In this document: positions 27,709 to 36,581 of the stretch, piece by piece
Position numbering within the stretch: the first letter of the stretch is position 1
Layout of the letters: every line of letters begins with the position of its first letter
Source: Bacterioplanoides sp. SCSIO 12839
GTDB taxonomy: Bacteria; Pseudomonadota; Gammaproteobacteria; Pseudomonadales; Oceanobacteraceae
Reading direction: 5' to 3'
NCBI RefSeq assembly: GCF_024397975.1
Contig: NZ_CP073745.1
Span: 3,126,501 to 3,190,500, forward strand
DNA: 64,000 bases
Notes under the pieces: model-generated
The model's database searches: none
The model's input: the letters and a program-made list of their open reading frames with translations, nothing else
Told to the model about the DNA's origin: nothing
Position numbers and translations under genes: made by a program

Positions 27709-30066
27709 ATGAGACCTATCGCTTATCTGCCTAATCATAAGCATCCGCTCAGTCGTGCTGTTTCCTTTGCACTGTTATCTCTGAGCCTCTCGACCACCGG
27801 ATTTGCAGTTCAGGCGGAGGAAGACAACAAAACCGTTGCGCTGGATACCATTGTTGTTACCGGACAAAAATTTGATCGCTCATTACAGCAAACCAAGAAC
27901 AGCGTTGCGGTTGTGACCAACGACGATATTGAAAACTACACCATCGGTAATGTATCCGATGTATTTGATACCATTCCAAATACCAATGGCACATTGAGCG
28001 GTGGATTTAATATTCGTGGTATTGATGCCTTTAATGTTTCCGGCGGTGGCAACAGCTTTTTAGCCAGCATGTATTTTGATGGTGCCCCGATGCCTTACTG
28101 GGTCATCGCTAAGAATGCATTTTCGCTGTGGGATGTCTCTCAGGTTGAGGTATTTCGTGGTCCTCAATCAACCATTCAGGGGCGCAATGCGCTGGCCGGT
28201 GCAGTAATCATTCGGTCGAATGATCCAAGCTATGAATCTTCAGCAAAATTACAGGCCGTCGTGGGGGATAATGGTCAGGAAGAGTATGCATTTGCCGGTG
28301 GTGGTGCATTAATTGAAGACCAGCTTGCTGTACGTATTGCCGCCGAGACCAAAGATTTTGATGGCTATAATTACAATATAACGCGTAATGAACATTCCGA
28401 TTTCCGCAATAGCGACAACTATCGCGCTAAAGTTCTGTTCGAACCGAAAGCACTCGAGGGTTTCTCATCACTTTTCACCTACACGCATAATGAAAATGAA
28501 TTAGGCGCGCTTTGGTCAAATACCGCAAAGGCCGGAGGCAATCGTGATGTCAGCTTTAATTCTCCGTATGAAGAAACCACAACAACCGATATTTATACGC
28601 TGGAAATGAGCTATCCCATTAATGGCATCTGGGCACTCGACAGCATCACCACCTATAACGAAACCGATTATAACTACCTTTCGGATACCGATTTCAGTGC
28701 TGAAGATCTGTCAGCCAATCACTTGAAGCAGGGCCACGACACCACCAGCCAGGAACTGCGATTAACGTTCGATTATGGCCCTCTGACTGGAGTTACAGGG
28801 CTATATTATTCAAATCTGGATGTCACTGAAGACTTATCCGGTCGTCGAGCTATGAGCTTAGAGGCATTGGGAGTTCCTGATCTGTTAGTTGCTCCAACCG
28901 AATCAGGCGGCATCGGCTTGCCTCAGGCACTCGCCGATCAGGTGCTGGCACTTTACGCACCCGCCAACCCGGTTCTGTTGGGTACCAGTACCGACCTAAG
29001 TCAAAAAGTTGAATCCATGGCCTTCTTTACGGATATCACCTACGCCATTAATGAGCACTGGGATGTACTTGCTGGCATACGTTATGACAAAGAGAAACAG
29101 GAAAACGCCTCCAGCAGTCTGGTAACCATCAACAATGCTGATCAACTGCCGGATCCTGGCGACTACGCTCAGACTATCCCAGCACTTGTGCCATTATTGG
29201 CGGGCATCAATCAGAGCTTCATCGACCAGGCAGCAGCCGCATCAGAAAATGCACCTGCTGTTGATAAAACTTTTCATGCCTGGTTACCCAAATTAGGGGC
29301 CACCTATAACTTTAATAACAATGCATCGCTCACCGCACTCTACCAGAAAGGCTATCGTTCTGGGGGTGTTGGAGTGAATATCGCCCGATCTGATGTGTAT
29401 AACTACGATCAGGAATACACCGATAACTACGAGCTGGCTTTACGCACGGTTTGGTTAGATGGATCTCTGGTGGTGAATAGCAACCTGTTTTATCTGGATT
29501 GGGAAGATCAACAGGTCTCAGTTCAGTTATCGGGCAATCAGTTTGATCGTGAAACCGTTAATTCAGGGGCATCGACGGTGCGTGGGTTTGAAACTGAAGT
29601 CTTTTATTACCCAACCCCAGCATTAACGATTACTGCAGGAGTTGGTTATGCCAAAAGTGAGTTTGATACCTTCCTATACGCCTTCAGTGATCAGGTAAGG
29701 GATTTATCCGGTAGAAGTTTTGAAGATGCTCCCGAAAAAACCGCCAATATTGCGGTTAATTATGACTTTGATTCGGGTGTATTCATCAATGTTAATGCAA
29801 ACTATGCCAGCAGCTCACAGGCTTACCTTGACCCAGAGGTGTTTCTGTCAGACTTTGATCCGGCAACCGATTCAGATCCAGAGAACGATGCACGCACTCT
29901 GGTTAATCTACAATTAGGTTATGAATATAAAAACTACAAAGCTTTTGTGAGTGTTCGCAATGCATTAGACGAAGAGTATATTGAACGTTATCGCAATGAA
30001 ACCCGGCCAGAAATGAACCTGGGCGAACCCCGCCAGACCAGCCTGACATTACAGGCAAACTTCTGA
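27709..30066 (+). CDS. TonB-dependent outer-membrane receptor
   Basis: A 785-residue receptor. A signal peptide ends near residue 37 (VQAEED), followed by the TonB box LDTIVVTGQ, a plug domain with VEVFRGPQSTIQGRNALAG, and a C-terminal beta barrel ending in LTLQANF, with the final Phe needed for barrel assembly. Length and layout are those of siderophore-type receptors, and a Fur-like box upstream suggests ferric-siderophore uptake; the substrate cannot be read. No TonB, ExbBD or ABC genes are adjacent. A strong terminator follows. Confidence 0.92.
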   Translation: MRPIAYLPNHKHPLSRAVSFALLSLSLSTTGFAVQAEEDNKTVALDTIVVTGQKFDRSLQQTKNSVAVVTNDDIENYTIGNVSDVFDTIPNTNGTLSGGFNIRGIDAFNVSGGGNSFLASMYFDGAPMPYWVIAKNAFSLWDVSQVEVFRGPQSTIQGRNALAGAVIIRSNDPSYESSAKLQAVVGDNGQEEYAFAGGGALIEDQLAVRIAAETKDFDGYNYNITRNEHSDFRNSDNYRAKVLFEPKALEGFSSLFTYTHNENELGALWSNTAKAGGNRDVSFNSPYEETTTTDIYTLEMSYPINGIWALDSITTYNETDYNYLSDTDFSAEDLSANHLKQGHDTTSQELRLTFDYGPLTGVTGLYYSNLDVTEDLSGRRAMSLEALGVPDLLVAPTESGGIGLPQALADQVLALYAPANPVLLGTSTDLSQKVESMAFFTDITYAINEHWDVLAGIRYDKEKQENASSSLVTINNADQLPDPGDYAQTIPALVPLLAGINQSFIDQAAAASENAPAVDKTFHAWLPKLGATYNFNNNASLTALYQKGYRSGGVGVNIARSDVYNYDQEYTDNYELALRTVWLDGSLVVNSNLFYLDWEDQQVSVQLSGNQFDRETVNSGASTVRGFETEVFYYPTPALTITAGVGYAKSEFDTFLYAFSDQVRDLSGRSFEDAPEKTANIAVNYDFDSGVFINVNANYASSSQAYLDPEVFLSDFDPATDSDPENDARTLVNLQLGYEYKNYKAFVSVRNALDEEYIERYRNETRPEMNLGEPRQTSLTLQANF

Positions 30067-30078
30067 TCACTACCAACA

Positions 30079-30112
30079 CAGGGCGAACATAAGTTCGTCC
30101 TGCTTTTATTTT
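30079..30112 (+). terminator. Intrinsic terminator of the TonB receptor gene
   Basis: Stem CAGGGCGAAC/GTTCGTCCTG with one wobble, tetraloop ATAA, then CTTTTATTTTTT. It overlaps the 3' end of the convergent histidine kinase gene. Confidence 0.9.
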
Positions 30113-32019
30113 TTCATGGGGAAAATAATTTCCCAGCATAAACCACGATCGGTTTCTTTTTGCTGAATATGACCTTTCAACTGGTTCTGAACCAGATGAT
30201 GAATCAGCGTAAACCCCAGCCCTTCTTTTTCCAGGTTATGGTTTAAACCGCAGCCGTCATCCTCAAAAGTAAACTTCACCCATTCTTGCTGAATATCGTT
30301 CTCAGAAATCCGGCAAATCTGGCTAAATTGCACTCGGATATTCCCCGACTCTTGTAAGACAAAGGCGTACTTCAGGCTGTTACTCAGCATTTCATTCAGA
30401 AGCTGACCGCAAGTCAGCAATTGATCTAACGATTGCTGTTCAATTGTCACCTCCAACGACCAAGTAATTTTTTCATTTGGTGAGTACAGCTGCCAGATTT
30501 CTTCAATTAACGCCTGATAATACACAGACGGTTGAACATGGCTGAGATTATCGGCTCGATATAGCTGATTATGAATTAACTCAATGGTGTATATGCGGCT
30601 GCGTAAATCTTTTAACAATGCTTCCGTTGGCTTGCCACGATAACGGCGCTGCTGTAATTGGATAAAACCGATAATAACAGCCAGATTATTTTTAACCCGA
30701 TGATGCACTTCGCGCAGTAATGTTTCCTGATCTTTTACGGCAGTGGATAATTGTTGATTTTGTTGATCAAGCTCCCGTGTGCGTTGCTGAACCTGGCGAT
30801 CTAATCCTTCAATGGTCGATTCCAGTTTAGCAACCATATTATTAAATTCACGAGCGAGAACACCCAGCTCATCGCCTCGCATAAAAGGTACGCGTAAACT
30901 TAAATCACCCCGACCAACACGCTCAGCATAACGACTCAACTGCTTAATCGGCATTACAACCCGGCGCGACAACCACCACGCACCTACAACGCCGAGAAAC
31001 AAGCAAAAAACAAGGGTAATGATAATTTCAGACAGTACCTGATCGGCTTGATAATTCAGATCGTTATCGTAACTAATAGATACCAGATGCACCGCACGAC
31101 TAGGCTCGAAAAAAACATGTGCGGTAGCCGGATAAATAAAATTCTTCGGATCGTCAACATGGTTCCACACAATATCGATACTGCGACCTTGCTTTGCCGC
31201 TAATTTAAAATCATCCAGATATCGATTTCCCGTTATTGGGTTATTGCCTGATTTGAGAATGGCCGATAAATCAAAGCCTTCTAACGTATAAATCGTATTT
31301 AAGTTAGTGAATAAATAAAATGCCTGGCCATGGTCACCAAAACGCGTGCCATCGAGTAACTTCTTAAGCATTCCCTCTAGTTTCAAATAACTGTCTTTAG
31401 GCGAGTTGGGTAGTAACGTAGCATCCACATCCATGCCAACAATGATATTCAGTGCTTTAAAATAACGGGCAATCAGTGGCTTGCTATCAATCAGGTAATA
31501 TACATCCCAAGGAACTGAAGCGCTGGCTTCTTGCTGTGCTTTAACCTGCTGAATAAAATGACGAAATTCTTGTCGGTGATAATCGGATATCTCACTGGGC
31601 TGACCATGAGGATGATAAATCCAGCTGCCATCTTCTTCAGTAACCCAAAAGTGATTTCCCATTTCATGTGCCAGCGGCTTAATAAATTCAACAATTGAAG
31701 ACACGGCTTGTGAACGAGTCTGCTCACCTACCAGCAGCCTTTGTTCCAAGACCTGCACATGCTCACGCATAGGGGCAAAAAGCTGTTCCAGCTCTGCCTG
31801 ATGACTCTCGACCACAAAACGATCAATCGTTTTGGATAATTGCGCCCCTGCCGACATCATCAGTTGCGCATGCGATAACTGGGTTTCATATCGCTGCCGA
31901 TCTAATTCCCGAACCTGCTGTACCAAAACCGGAGCCAGAATAACGCCAATTAACATCAGCAATAACAGGGTTAATCCGCTGATGAATAAAAAAAGCTGGC
32001 GACTTAAGGAATCAGTCAT
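30106..32019 (-). CDS. Sensor histidine kinase with periplasmic Cache-type domain
   Basis: About 637 residues. A first membrane helix (about 9-32), a periplasmic sensor domain of some 300 residues resembling a double Cache, a second helix (about 338-358), a HAMP domain containing MPIKQLSRYAERVGRGDLS, a Gln-rich coiled coil, a HisKA_2 domain with phospho-acceptor His in EVHHRVKNN near residue 440, and a HATPase domain (LNEMLSNSLKYAF, DDGCGLN, GLGFTLIHHL). ATG at 32019 overlaps the response-regulator stop by 8 bp; a TTG at 32025 is an alternative. It phosphorylates the partner regulator in response to an external small molecule, possibly presented by the divergent binding protein at 32974. Confidence 0.9.
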   Translation of the reverse strand: MTDSLSRQLFLFISGLTLLLLMLIGVILAPVLVQQVRELDRQRYETQLSHAQLMMSAGAQLSKTIDRFVVESHQAELEQLFAPMREHVQVLEQRLLVGEQTRSQAVSSIVEFIKPLAHEMGNHFWVTEEDGSWIYHPHGQPSEISDYHRQEFRHFIQQVKAQQEASASVPWDVYYLIDSKPLIARYFKALNIIVGMDVDATLLPNSPKDSYLKLEGMLKKLLDGTRFGDHGQAFYLFTNLNTIYTLEGFDLSAILKSGNNPITGNRYLDDFKLAAKQGRSIDIVWNHVDDPKNFIYPATAHVFFEPSRAVHLVSISYDNDLNYQADQVLSEIIITLVFCLFLGVVGAWWLSRRVVMPIKQLSRYAERVGRGDLSLRVPFMRGDELGVLAREFNNMVAKLESTIEGLDRQVQQRTRELDQQNQQLSTAVKDQETLLREVHHRVKNNLAVIIGFIQLQQRRYRGKPTEALLKDLRSRIYTIELIHNQLYRADNLSHVQPSVYYQALIEEIWQLYSPNEKITWSLEVTIEQQSLDQLLTCGQLLNEMLSNSLKYAFVLQESGNIRVQFSQICRISENDIQQEWVKFTFEDDGCGLNHNLEKEGLGFTLIHHLVQNQLKGHIQQKETDRGLCWEIIFPMKK

Positions 32020-32758
32020 GACCAATGGCTCTATCGATGTTAACCACTAACTGATAGCCACTGTCCACCACGTTTTTGATGGCGGTTGCTCCCCCAGCTT
32101 TCTGACGCAGGCGATGCAGCAATGTTCTCAATGCACTGACTTTGATTTCTTTGGTGTTCCATACCGAGAGGCAAATCTGCTCAAAGCTGATCAACGTATT
32201 TGCATTGAGTGCCAGAGTCTCAAGGAATTTTTGCTCTTTTGGTGTCAACTTGACGCTGGCACCATCACGAACCAATACGCCGCTGAATAATTGATATTGA
32301 GTGGACGCCGACAATTGAAACACTGTTGGCGATTCACTCTCAGGTAGCCGTTTCAGGCTTTCGATATCACGGTTGAGCTGCTGTTGTCGTTCATGCTGGT
32401 TAAGTGCCAGCATCAAGGTGGCGTTCAGCGTTTCCTGATGAAACGGCTTTTTCAAATAACCATAAGAAGACGCTGCTAAAGCCTCGCGAACACTGTGATC
32501 GTCAACATAAGAGGTTAGAAAAACAACCGGAATATCTAACTCCAGGCTGATCACCTTAGCCGCGTCGGTGCCGGTTTTTTCACCCTCCAGCTTGATATCC
32601 ATCAACACTAACTGTGGATTTAATACCCGACACAACTCAATGCTTTCTTCTGCGCTGCTGCACAGCCCAACGATGGCATACCCCATTTCCTGTAAGGATT
32701 CTTTCAGATCCAGCGCCAGAATGGGTTCATCTTCAACAATCAGAATTCGATGTGGCAT
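32012..32758 (-). CDS. Two-component response regulator with C-terminal winged helix
   Basis: About 248 residues: a receiver domain (residues 1-125) with acidic pocket VEDE, phospho-acceptor Asp54 in LVLMDIKL and Lys in YLKKPF, then an OmpR-like Trans_reg_C winged helix (about 165-245) including LTPKEQKFLETLALNANTLI. ATG at 32758 begins MPHRILIVED; ATG-like starts upstream give only a short extension. Co-transcribed with and overlapping the kinase gene, first in the operon, and divergent from the binding-protein gene. Pairing of an OmpR-type output with a HisKA_2 kinase is somewhat unusual. Confidence 0.9.
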   Translation of the reverse strand: MPHRILIVEDEPILALDLKESLQEMGYAIVGLCSSAEESIELCRVLNPQLVLMDIKLEGEKTGTDAAKVISLELDIPVVFLTSYVDDHSVREALAASSYGYLKKPFHQETLNATLMLALNQHERQQQLNRDIESLKRLPESESPTVFQLSASTQYQLFSGVLVRDGASVKLTPKEQKFLETLALNANTLISFEQICLSVWNTKEIKVSALRTLLHRLRQKAGGATAIKNVVDSGYQLVVNIDRAIGHD

Positions 32759-32973
32759 AAACAACAACCAGCAATGACTTACTTTATCGCCATTGTATGT
32801 GATCAGGATATTTCAGGCACCTGAATAATATTGTCCACATTGGTCAGGTTAAAGGAAGTTTTGCCAGATAACGCACACAAAAATCACCTCAGCACAGATG
32901 CTTAAAGGATAAAATCGGCCGCATTGCCGTTGGGCGATTCTCTTATTTATTCTTGCATTTTCAGGGTATTACT

Positions 32974-34110
32974 GTGCTGAGATTTCTGTGTTTTTCGTTA
33001 TTAGCAACCTATTCATTATCATCGATAGCGGCACCAGGCTATATCGACCCGGAGCCCATGGCGCAACAAATCAAAACAGCAGTTGGAGAAGTTGATAGTA
33101 GTTCTCCCACTCAGGTTCCTATCATCACCTGGGGCGGCGAACTGGTCTCCATCTTTGCCAATGGTAATAGCCTGACTACCCAGGAAAACAGCTTAATGGC
33201 ACAGGCCGGGTTGAATATTAAACTGGTCAAACAGGATGTGTTTCAGGAGCAGGTAAAAGATTATATGTCGGGCCGTTCGCCCTACCTGCGCTGCACCATT
33301 GGAATGTGTAACCAGGCGCTGGATATTATTAATGCTGACCCACGTACCCGCCCGGTCATTATTCATCAGCTCACCTGGTCCAGAGGTGGCGATACACTGG
33401 TCGCTAAAGGCAAAGCGATGCAGGTGAAAGATTTAAAAGGTAAAACCATTGCGGTACAGGCGTATGGCCCACACGTAGATTTTATGACTACCGTACTGGA
33501 GCAGGCCGGATTATCCACCAATGATGTCACCCTGAAATGGTTACCGGAACTGACCCAGCACCCGGATTCACCGCCACAGGCATTAACCGAACCCGATATT
33601 GATGCTGCTTTTATGATTATTCCCGATGCTTATCCAATTACTTCTGGCCGCCGGGTGGGTACCGGCGAAAAAGATTCCATCGCCGGAGCACGCATGATTA
33701 TTTCCACCATGTTCGCGCGCCGGATTATTGCTGATGTATATATGGTTCGCTCTGACTATTTAGAGCAATACCCACAGGAAGTGAAAAAGTTTGTGGGCGC
33801 ATTGACCCGCGCCGGGCAACAAGTGCCTAAGCTGATGAAAGACTTATCCAGCGATGAAAAAATGCAGCTGGTATCTGCTGCCGGGGATATTTTATTAGGC
33901 GATAAAGAAGCCATTCCGGATATTGAAGAAATGTTTTACGACGCTCAGTTTGTTACCGTCGAAGACAACATTAATTTCCTGCAGAACGCCGATTACCCAC
34001 ATAACGCTGATGTGCTGAACAAACGGGTTCAACAATCGTTTAATGAATTAGGGCTGATTTCTACTCAGGCTGACATCCAGAAAGCCCAGTGGAATTATTC
34101 GGAGCTGTAA
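32974..34110 (+). CDS. Orphan ABC-type periplasmic substrate-binding protein (NMT1/TauA-like)
   Basis: About 378 residues. GTG at 32974 is preferred (AGGG upstream), giving the signal peptide MLRFLCFSLLATYSLSSIAA. The mature protein has the fold of taurine/nitrate/sulfonate binding proteins: WGGELVSIFANG near the start, DLKGKTIAVQAYGPHVDF around the hinge, and a C-terminal region with FVGALTRAGQQVP. No permease or ATPase is adjacent; the divergent neighbour is a Cache histidine kinase operon. It may therefore supply a ligand to that kinase, or to a transporter encoded elsewhere. Ligand unknown. Confidence 0.85.
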   Translation: MLRFLCFSLLATYSLSSIAAPGYIDPEPMAQQIKTAVGEVDSSSPTQVPIITWGGELVSIFANGNSLTTQENSLMAQAGLNIKLVKQDVFQEQVKDYMSGRSPYLRCTIGMCNQALDIINADPRTRPVIIHQLTWSRGGDTLVAKGKAMQVKDLKGKTIAVQAYGPHVDFMTTVLEQAGLSTNDVTLKWLPELTQHPDSPPQALTEPDIDAAFMIIPDAYPITSGRRVGTGEKDSIAGARMIISTMFARRIIADVYMVRSDYLEQYPQEVKKFVGALTRAGQQVPKLMKDLSSDEKMQLVSAAGDILLGDKEAIPDIEEMFYDAQFVTVEDNINFLQNADYPHNADVLNKRVQQSFNELGLISTQADIQKAQWNYSEL

Positions 34111-34139
34111 CGCTCCGGATAATTCAGTTTAGTGAGCGA

Positions 34140-34514
34140 TCAGAACTTATCTTCTAACAACTCTTTGCCCGCCCGTAACGCTTCCTGAGCGGCGGGCGCG
34201 CCACAATACACCGCAGAGTGTAATAACACTTCGCGGATTTCTTCGGGTGTTGCACCGTTGTTTAAAGCGCCCTGAATATGGCCTTTGATTTCAGTGGATG
34301 CTTTTAACGCCGCCAGCATACCAACCGTTACCAACGAGCGGGTTTTACGATCTAACCCGTCACGCTGCCATACCGAACCCCAGGCGTGTTCATTGATCCA
34401 CTGCTGCGCAGGCTCCATATACGCGCTGGTGTTGCCCATGGCTTTGTCGACGAATGCTTCTCCCATTACTTCCTTGCGAATCTTTAAACCGTTTTCGATA
34501 TCTTCTTTGCTCAT
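34140..34514 (-). CDS. Carboxymuconolactone decarboxylase family protein
   Basis: A 124-residue all-alpha protein. The C-terminal SLVTVGMLAALKASTEIKGH, QGALNNGATPEEIREVLLHS and VYCGAPAAQEALRA segments follow 4-carboxymuconolactone decarboxylase (PcaC) closely. PcaC converts 4-carboxymuconolactone to an enol-lactone in the protocatechuate branch. No other pca genes are nearby, so a related decarboxylase or a peroxide-linked function is possible. ATG at 34514 (MSKEDIENG) is chosen; the longer frame to 34628 adds an untypical N-terminus. It converges on the orphan binding protein gene (29 bp). Confidence 0.88.
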   Translation of the reverse strand: MSKEDIENGLKIRKEVMGEAFVDKAMGNTSAYMEPAQQWINEHAWGSVWQRDGLDRKTRSLVTVGMLAALKASTEIKGHIQGALNNGATPEEIREVLLHSAVYCGAPAAQEALRAGKELLEDKF

Positions 34515-34628
34515 GTTGTGTCTCTGTTGCTTTGTTTTAGCCTTGGTGTTGGTGGCTGGATAATAGCATTCTTCCAAAGGCTGGGGATGCAACCAGTATG
34601 ATTTCAAATTTTCAAGGAGTGAAAGCAA

Positions 34629-34867
34629 ACCTTATTTTCGTGCTTGCCTGCTTTCTCAGCAGGTGATAATTTAAACATTAGTGAAATCAGTGGGTTACGG
34701 AAGTGGTTTACAAGATAGTAGGCATACCGTGGCCGAAATAGTGTGCGCGCACGCTTTTCTGGAAGGGAATTATCTTGCTAAGGAAGGTTTCAACGTGAAA
34801 TCAATTAGTTACACCCCTAAGCTCGAAAAGTTCTCGCTAAGATATCAGGCGCGAACACGAATAAACT
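34629..34867. other. Non-coding stretch before the cassette array
   Basis: A 239-bp gap between the decarboxylase gene and the first cassette. A GTG-started 63-codon frame at 34681-34872 runs through it, but it has no clear ribosome site or recognisable product and I do not call it. A hairpin with arms GTTCTCGC (34830-34837) and GCGCGAAC (34849-34856), one mismatch, sits 11 bp before the first cassette boundary. It could be part of a decayed recombination site (attC or attI), but the outer R'' element is not visible. Confidence 0.3.
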
Positions 34868-34908
34868 GTTAGCTGCTTTACCAAACTATCAAGTATTAAG
34901 GAGAATAA

Positions 34909-35409
34909 ATGGACAGTAAAATTAAGATTAAGATGGGGCCAATCGAGATTGAGTACGAAGGTAGCGAGGCATTTTTAAAAGAAGAGCTTCCCGCATTGCT
35001 ATCTGCTGTTTCTGATTTATATAAGGAAAGTGGGGTAACCGAAGCTCCGACCGCACAGGAGCCGGTAGCAGCTCCTGTTCAGAATAGCTCTGTTGATGCT
35101 TCTTCTAGTGCCCTACAAGCGACTACTGGATCTATAGCTGCTCAACTAGGTGTTAAGTCCGGCCCAGACCTTATTTTGGCTGCAGCCGCACGAATGACAT
35201 TTTCACTTGGAATGGATACTTTCAGTCGATCTCAAATAACAGAAGAAATGAAAACAGCTTCTGCATATTTTAAGAAGACCCACGTCAATAACCTAACCAA
35301 ATACCTTAATCAGCTTGTTAAAGATCAGAAGCTATTAGAAACCTCAAAAAATACATATGCTTTAAGCGCTTCAGCTAAATCGAGTATTGGTGCCCGAATT
35401 GCTCAGTAG
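34909..35409 (+). CDS. Cassette-encoded protein, probable winged-helix partner of a HEPN protein
   Basis: A 166-residue protein of unknown function, first gene of cassette 1, with AAGGAG at ideal distance from ATG. The N-terminus KIKIKMGPIEIEYEGSEAFL predicts a short beta sheet followed by a helix (about 1-45). A disordered Ala/Gln/Ser/Pro-rich linker spans about 48-85. The C-terminal 80 residues look like a winged helix-turn-helix (SRSQITEEMKTA, then YLNQLVKDQKLLETSKNTYAL as the wing). Its stop overlaps the next gene by 20 bp, so the pair is coupled. Such a pairing suggests a regulator, antitoxin or sensor for the HEPN protein. I do not recognise a named family. Confidence 0.75.
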   Translation: MDSKIKIKMGPIEIEYEGSEAFLKEELPALLSAVSDLYKESGVTEAPTAQEPVAAPVQNSSVDASSSALQATTGSIAAQLGVKSGPDLILAAAARMTFSLGMDTFSRSQITEEMKTASAYFKKTHVNNLTKYLNQLVKDQKLLETSKNTYALSASAKSSIGARIAQ

Positions 35410-36115
35410 TGAATCATTAAAAGAGCATATATCTGACCCAGATATAAACCAAAAAGACAAAGTCCTCCTTTGTCTCGCCGTTGATATTGCAACGCCAAAA
35501 CCAGTTAAAGATATTACTCTGGTTGGTGTTCATTGCGGGTATCCAACAATAAAAAAACTTAACGTTTCATCCATATTGTCACGTCATAAAGGGCTAGTTG
35601 TTCGAAGTCCAGAGGGATGGGAACTTACCGCCAAAGGAAAGGCGCATGTTAAAAGCCTAATTGGTGGGCCAGTTGCTGTTTTATCAAGTTCGCTTAGAAC
35701 AAGTTTAGATAGCATAACAAATCATGAAACTAAGGCTTTTGTTGAAGAAGCTGTGCAGTGCTTTGAAGCGCATCTTTACCGAGCTGCCGTCGTACTATCT
35801 TGGGTTGGCGCAGTTTCAGTCCTGTACAATCATGTGCTAAATAACCACAAGCAAGCTTTCAATTCGGCTGCCGCAAAGAAAAATCCCAAATGGAAGGCCG
35901 CTAATACAAGTGACGATCTCACGAGAATGAAGGAAGCGGATTTTCTTGAGGTTTGTGAGTCAGCATCTGTAATTGGTAAAAGTGTAAAACAAGAGCTTCA
36001 AACGGCACTCACATTTCGAAATGGGTGTGGCCATCCTAATAGCTTAAAACTAGGTGAGCACCGTGTTTCTGCACACATCGAGAGTCTGATTTTAAATGTT
36101 TACTCTCAATACTAA
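35390..36115 (+). CDS. Cassette-encoded HEPN-domain protein with N-terminal winged helix
   Basis: A 241-residue protein, second gene of cassette 1. GTG at 35390 is the likely start; a TTG at 35387 is also possible. Residues about 15-85 look like a winged helix (KLNVSSILSRHKGLVVRSPE, then GWELTAKGKAHVK). Residues about 105-240 are helical and end in FRNGCGHPNSLKLGEHRV, where Arg210 and His215 form the RNxxxH motif of HEPN ribonucleases, with SWVGAVSVLYNHV as the central helix. HEPN proteins act as RNases in toxin-antitoxin and phage-defence systems, but some are non-catalytic. Coupled to the upstream gene by overlap. Catalysis and role are inferred; the family itself appears widespread as hypothetical proteins. 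Confidence 0.75.
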   Translation: MPELLSSESLKEHISDPDINQKDKVLLCLAVDIATPKPVKDITLVGVHCGYPTIKKLNVSSILSRHKGLVVRSPEGWELTAKGKAHVKSLIGGPVAVLSSSLRTSLDSITNHETKAFVEEAVQCFEAHLYRAAVVLSWVGAVSVLYNHVLNNHKQAFNSAAAKKNPKWKAANTSDDLTRMKEADFLEVCESASVIGKSVKQELQTALTFRNGCGHPNSLKLGEHRVSAHIESLILNVYSQY

Positions 36116-36188
36116 GCAGCTAACAAGTGGCTGTTGCCGGACGTGCCTACACTTCGCTTCGGCACGCCGCAAAGCCAGGCGTTATGAG
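36116..36188 (+). other. attC recombination site of cassette 1
   Basis: Starts with R'' GCAGCTAAC and ends with R' GCGTTATGAG. Between them arms TGGCT/AGCCA and CGTGCC/GGCACG pair to form the imperfect hairpin of an attC, with extra unpaired bases and a terminal loop rich in TTCG. Length about 70 bp fits attC sites of chromosomal integrons in marine gammaproteobacteria. The crossover would fall at G^TT at 36181. The start codon of the next cassette gene overlaps its end. Confidence 0.82.
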
Positions 36189-36531
36189 TAAATATATGAA
36201 GAGAATTCTCTCAGAAGGTAATCATTACTTAGCAATCTACGATGATATTAAAGAAGTTCGAATGGGAATTTTGGTTGCTGATATTACGATATATGATACA
36301 AGTAATGATCACCAGATAATGCACTTCAAAGAAGTGATTTTGGAGGAATTTCCTTGGTCTTCAGCAACTACTATTTCTGTTAGATATAGATATATTGATG
36401 GATGTTGGACTTTATTGCATTTAGATGTTGATAACTTACGATATTGTGAATCAAAAAGCATTAGCATGGATGCAATAAAAGAAAGCGAATGGAAATACTA
36501 CAATCAAAACCCACAACAAACCGCACCATAA
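36184..36531 (+). CDS. Hypothetical protein of cassette 2
   Basis: A 115-residue soluble protein, ATG at 36184 inside the attC end (a second ATG at 36196 is possible); no ribosome site is visible, as often in cassettes. It is rich in beta-strand-forming stretches (for example HYLAIYDDI and ATTISVRYRYIDG) and may be a small beta-sandwich. I recognise no family. AT-rich codon use sets it apart from the flanking chromosome. Confidence 0.6.
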   Translation: MSKYMKRILSEGNHYLAIYDDIKEVRMGILVADITIYDTSNDHQIMHFKEVILEEFPWSSATTISVRYRYIDGCWTLLHLDVDNLRYCESKSISMDAIKESEWKYYNQNPQQTAP

Positions 36532-36573
36532 TTCCGACGCGCTTTGCGCGCTCATGTGCGGAGACGTTAGTAG
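36527..36573 (+). other. attC recombination site of cassette 2
   Basis: A short attC-like site: R''-like CATAAT, inner stem ACGCGC/GCGCGC around a TTT loop, TCCG pairing with CGGA across a bulged ATGTG, and R' ACGTTAGTAG with crossover at G36566. It begins within the last codons of the cassette 2 gene, which is common for compact cassettes. Its R'' matches the complement of the cassette 2 start (GTTATGAG) only partly, so confidence is lower than for the first site. Confidence 0.65.
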
Positions 36574-36581
36574 ACATTAAT

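Noticed and set aside
34681-34872. A 63-codon GTG-started frame before the cassette array
   Set aside because: No ribosome site, no known product, and it runs across the first cassette boundary; likely a chance frame or a remnant.
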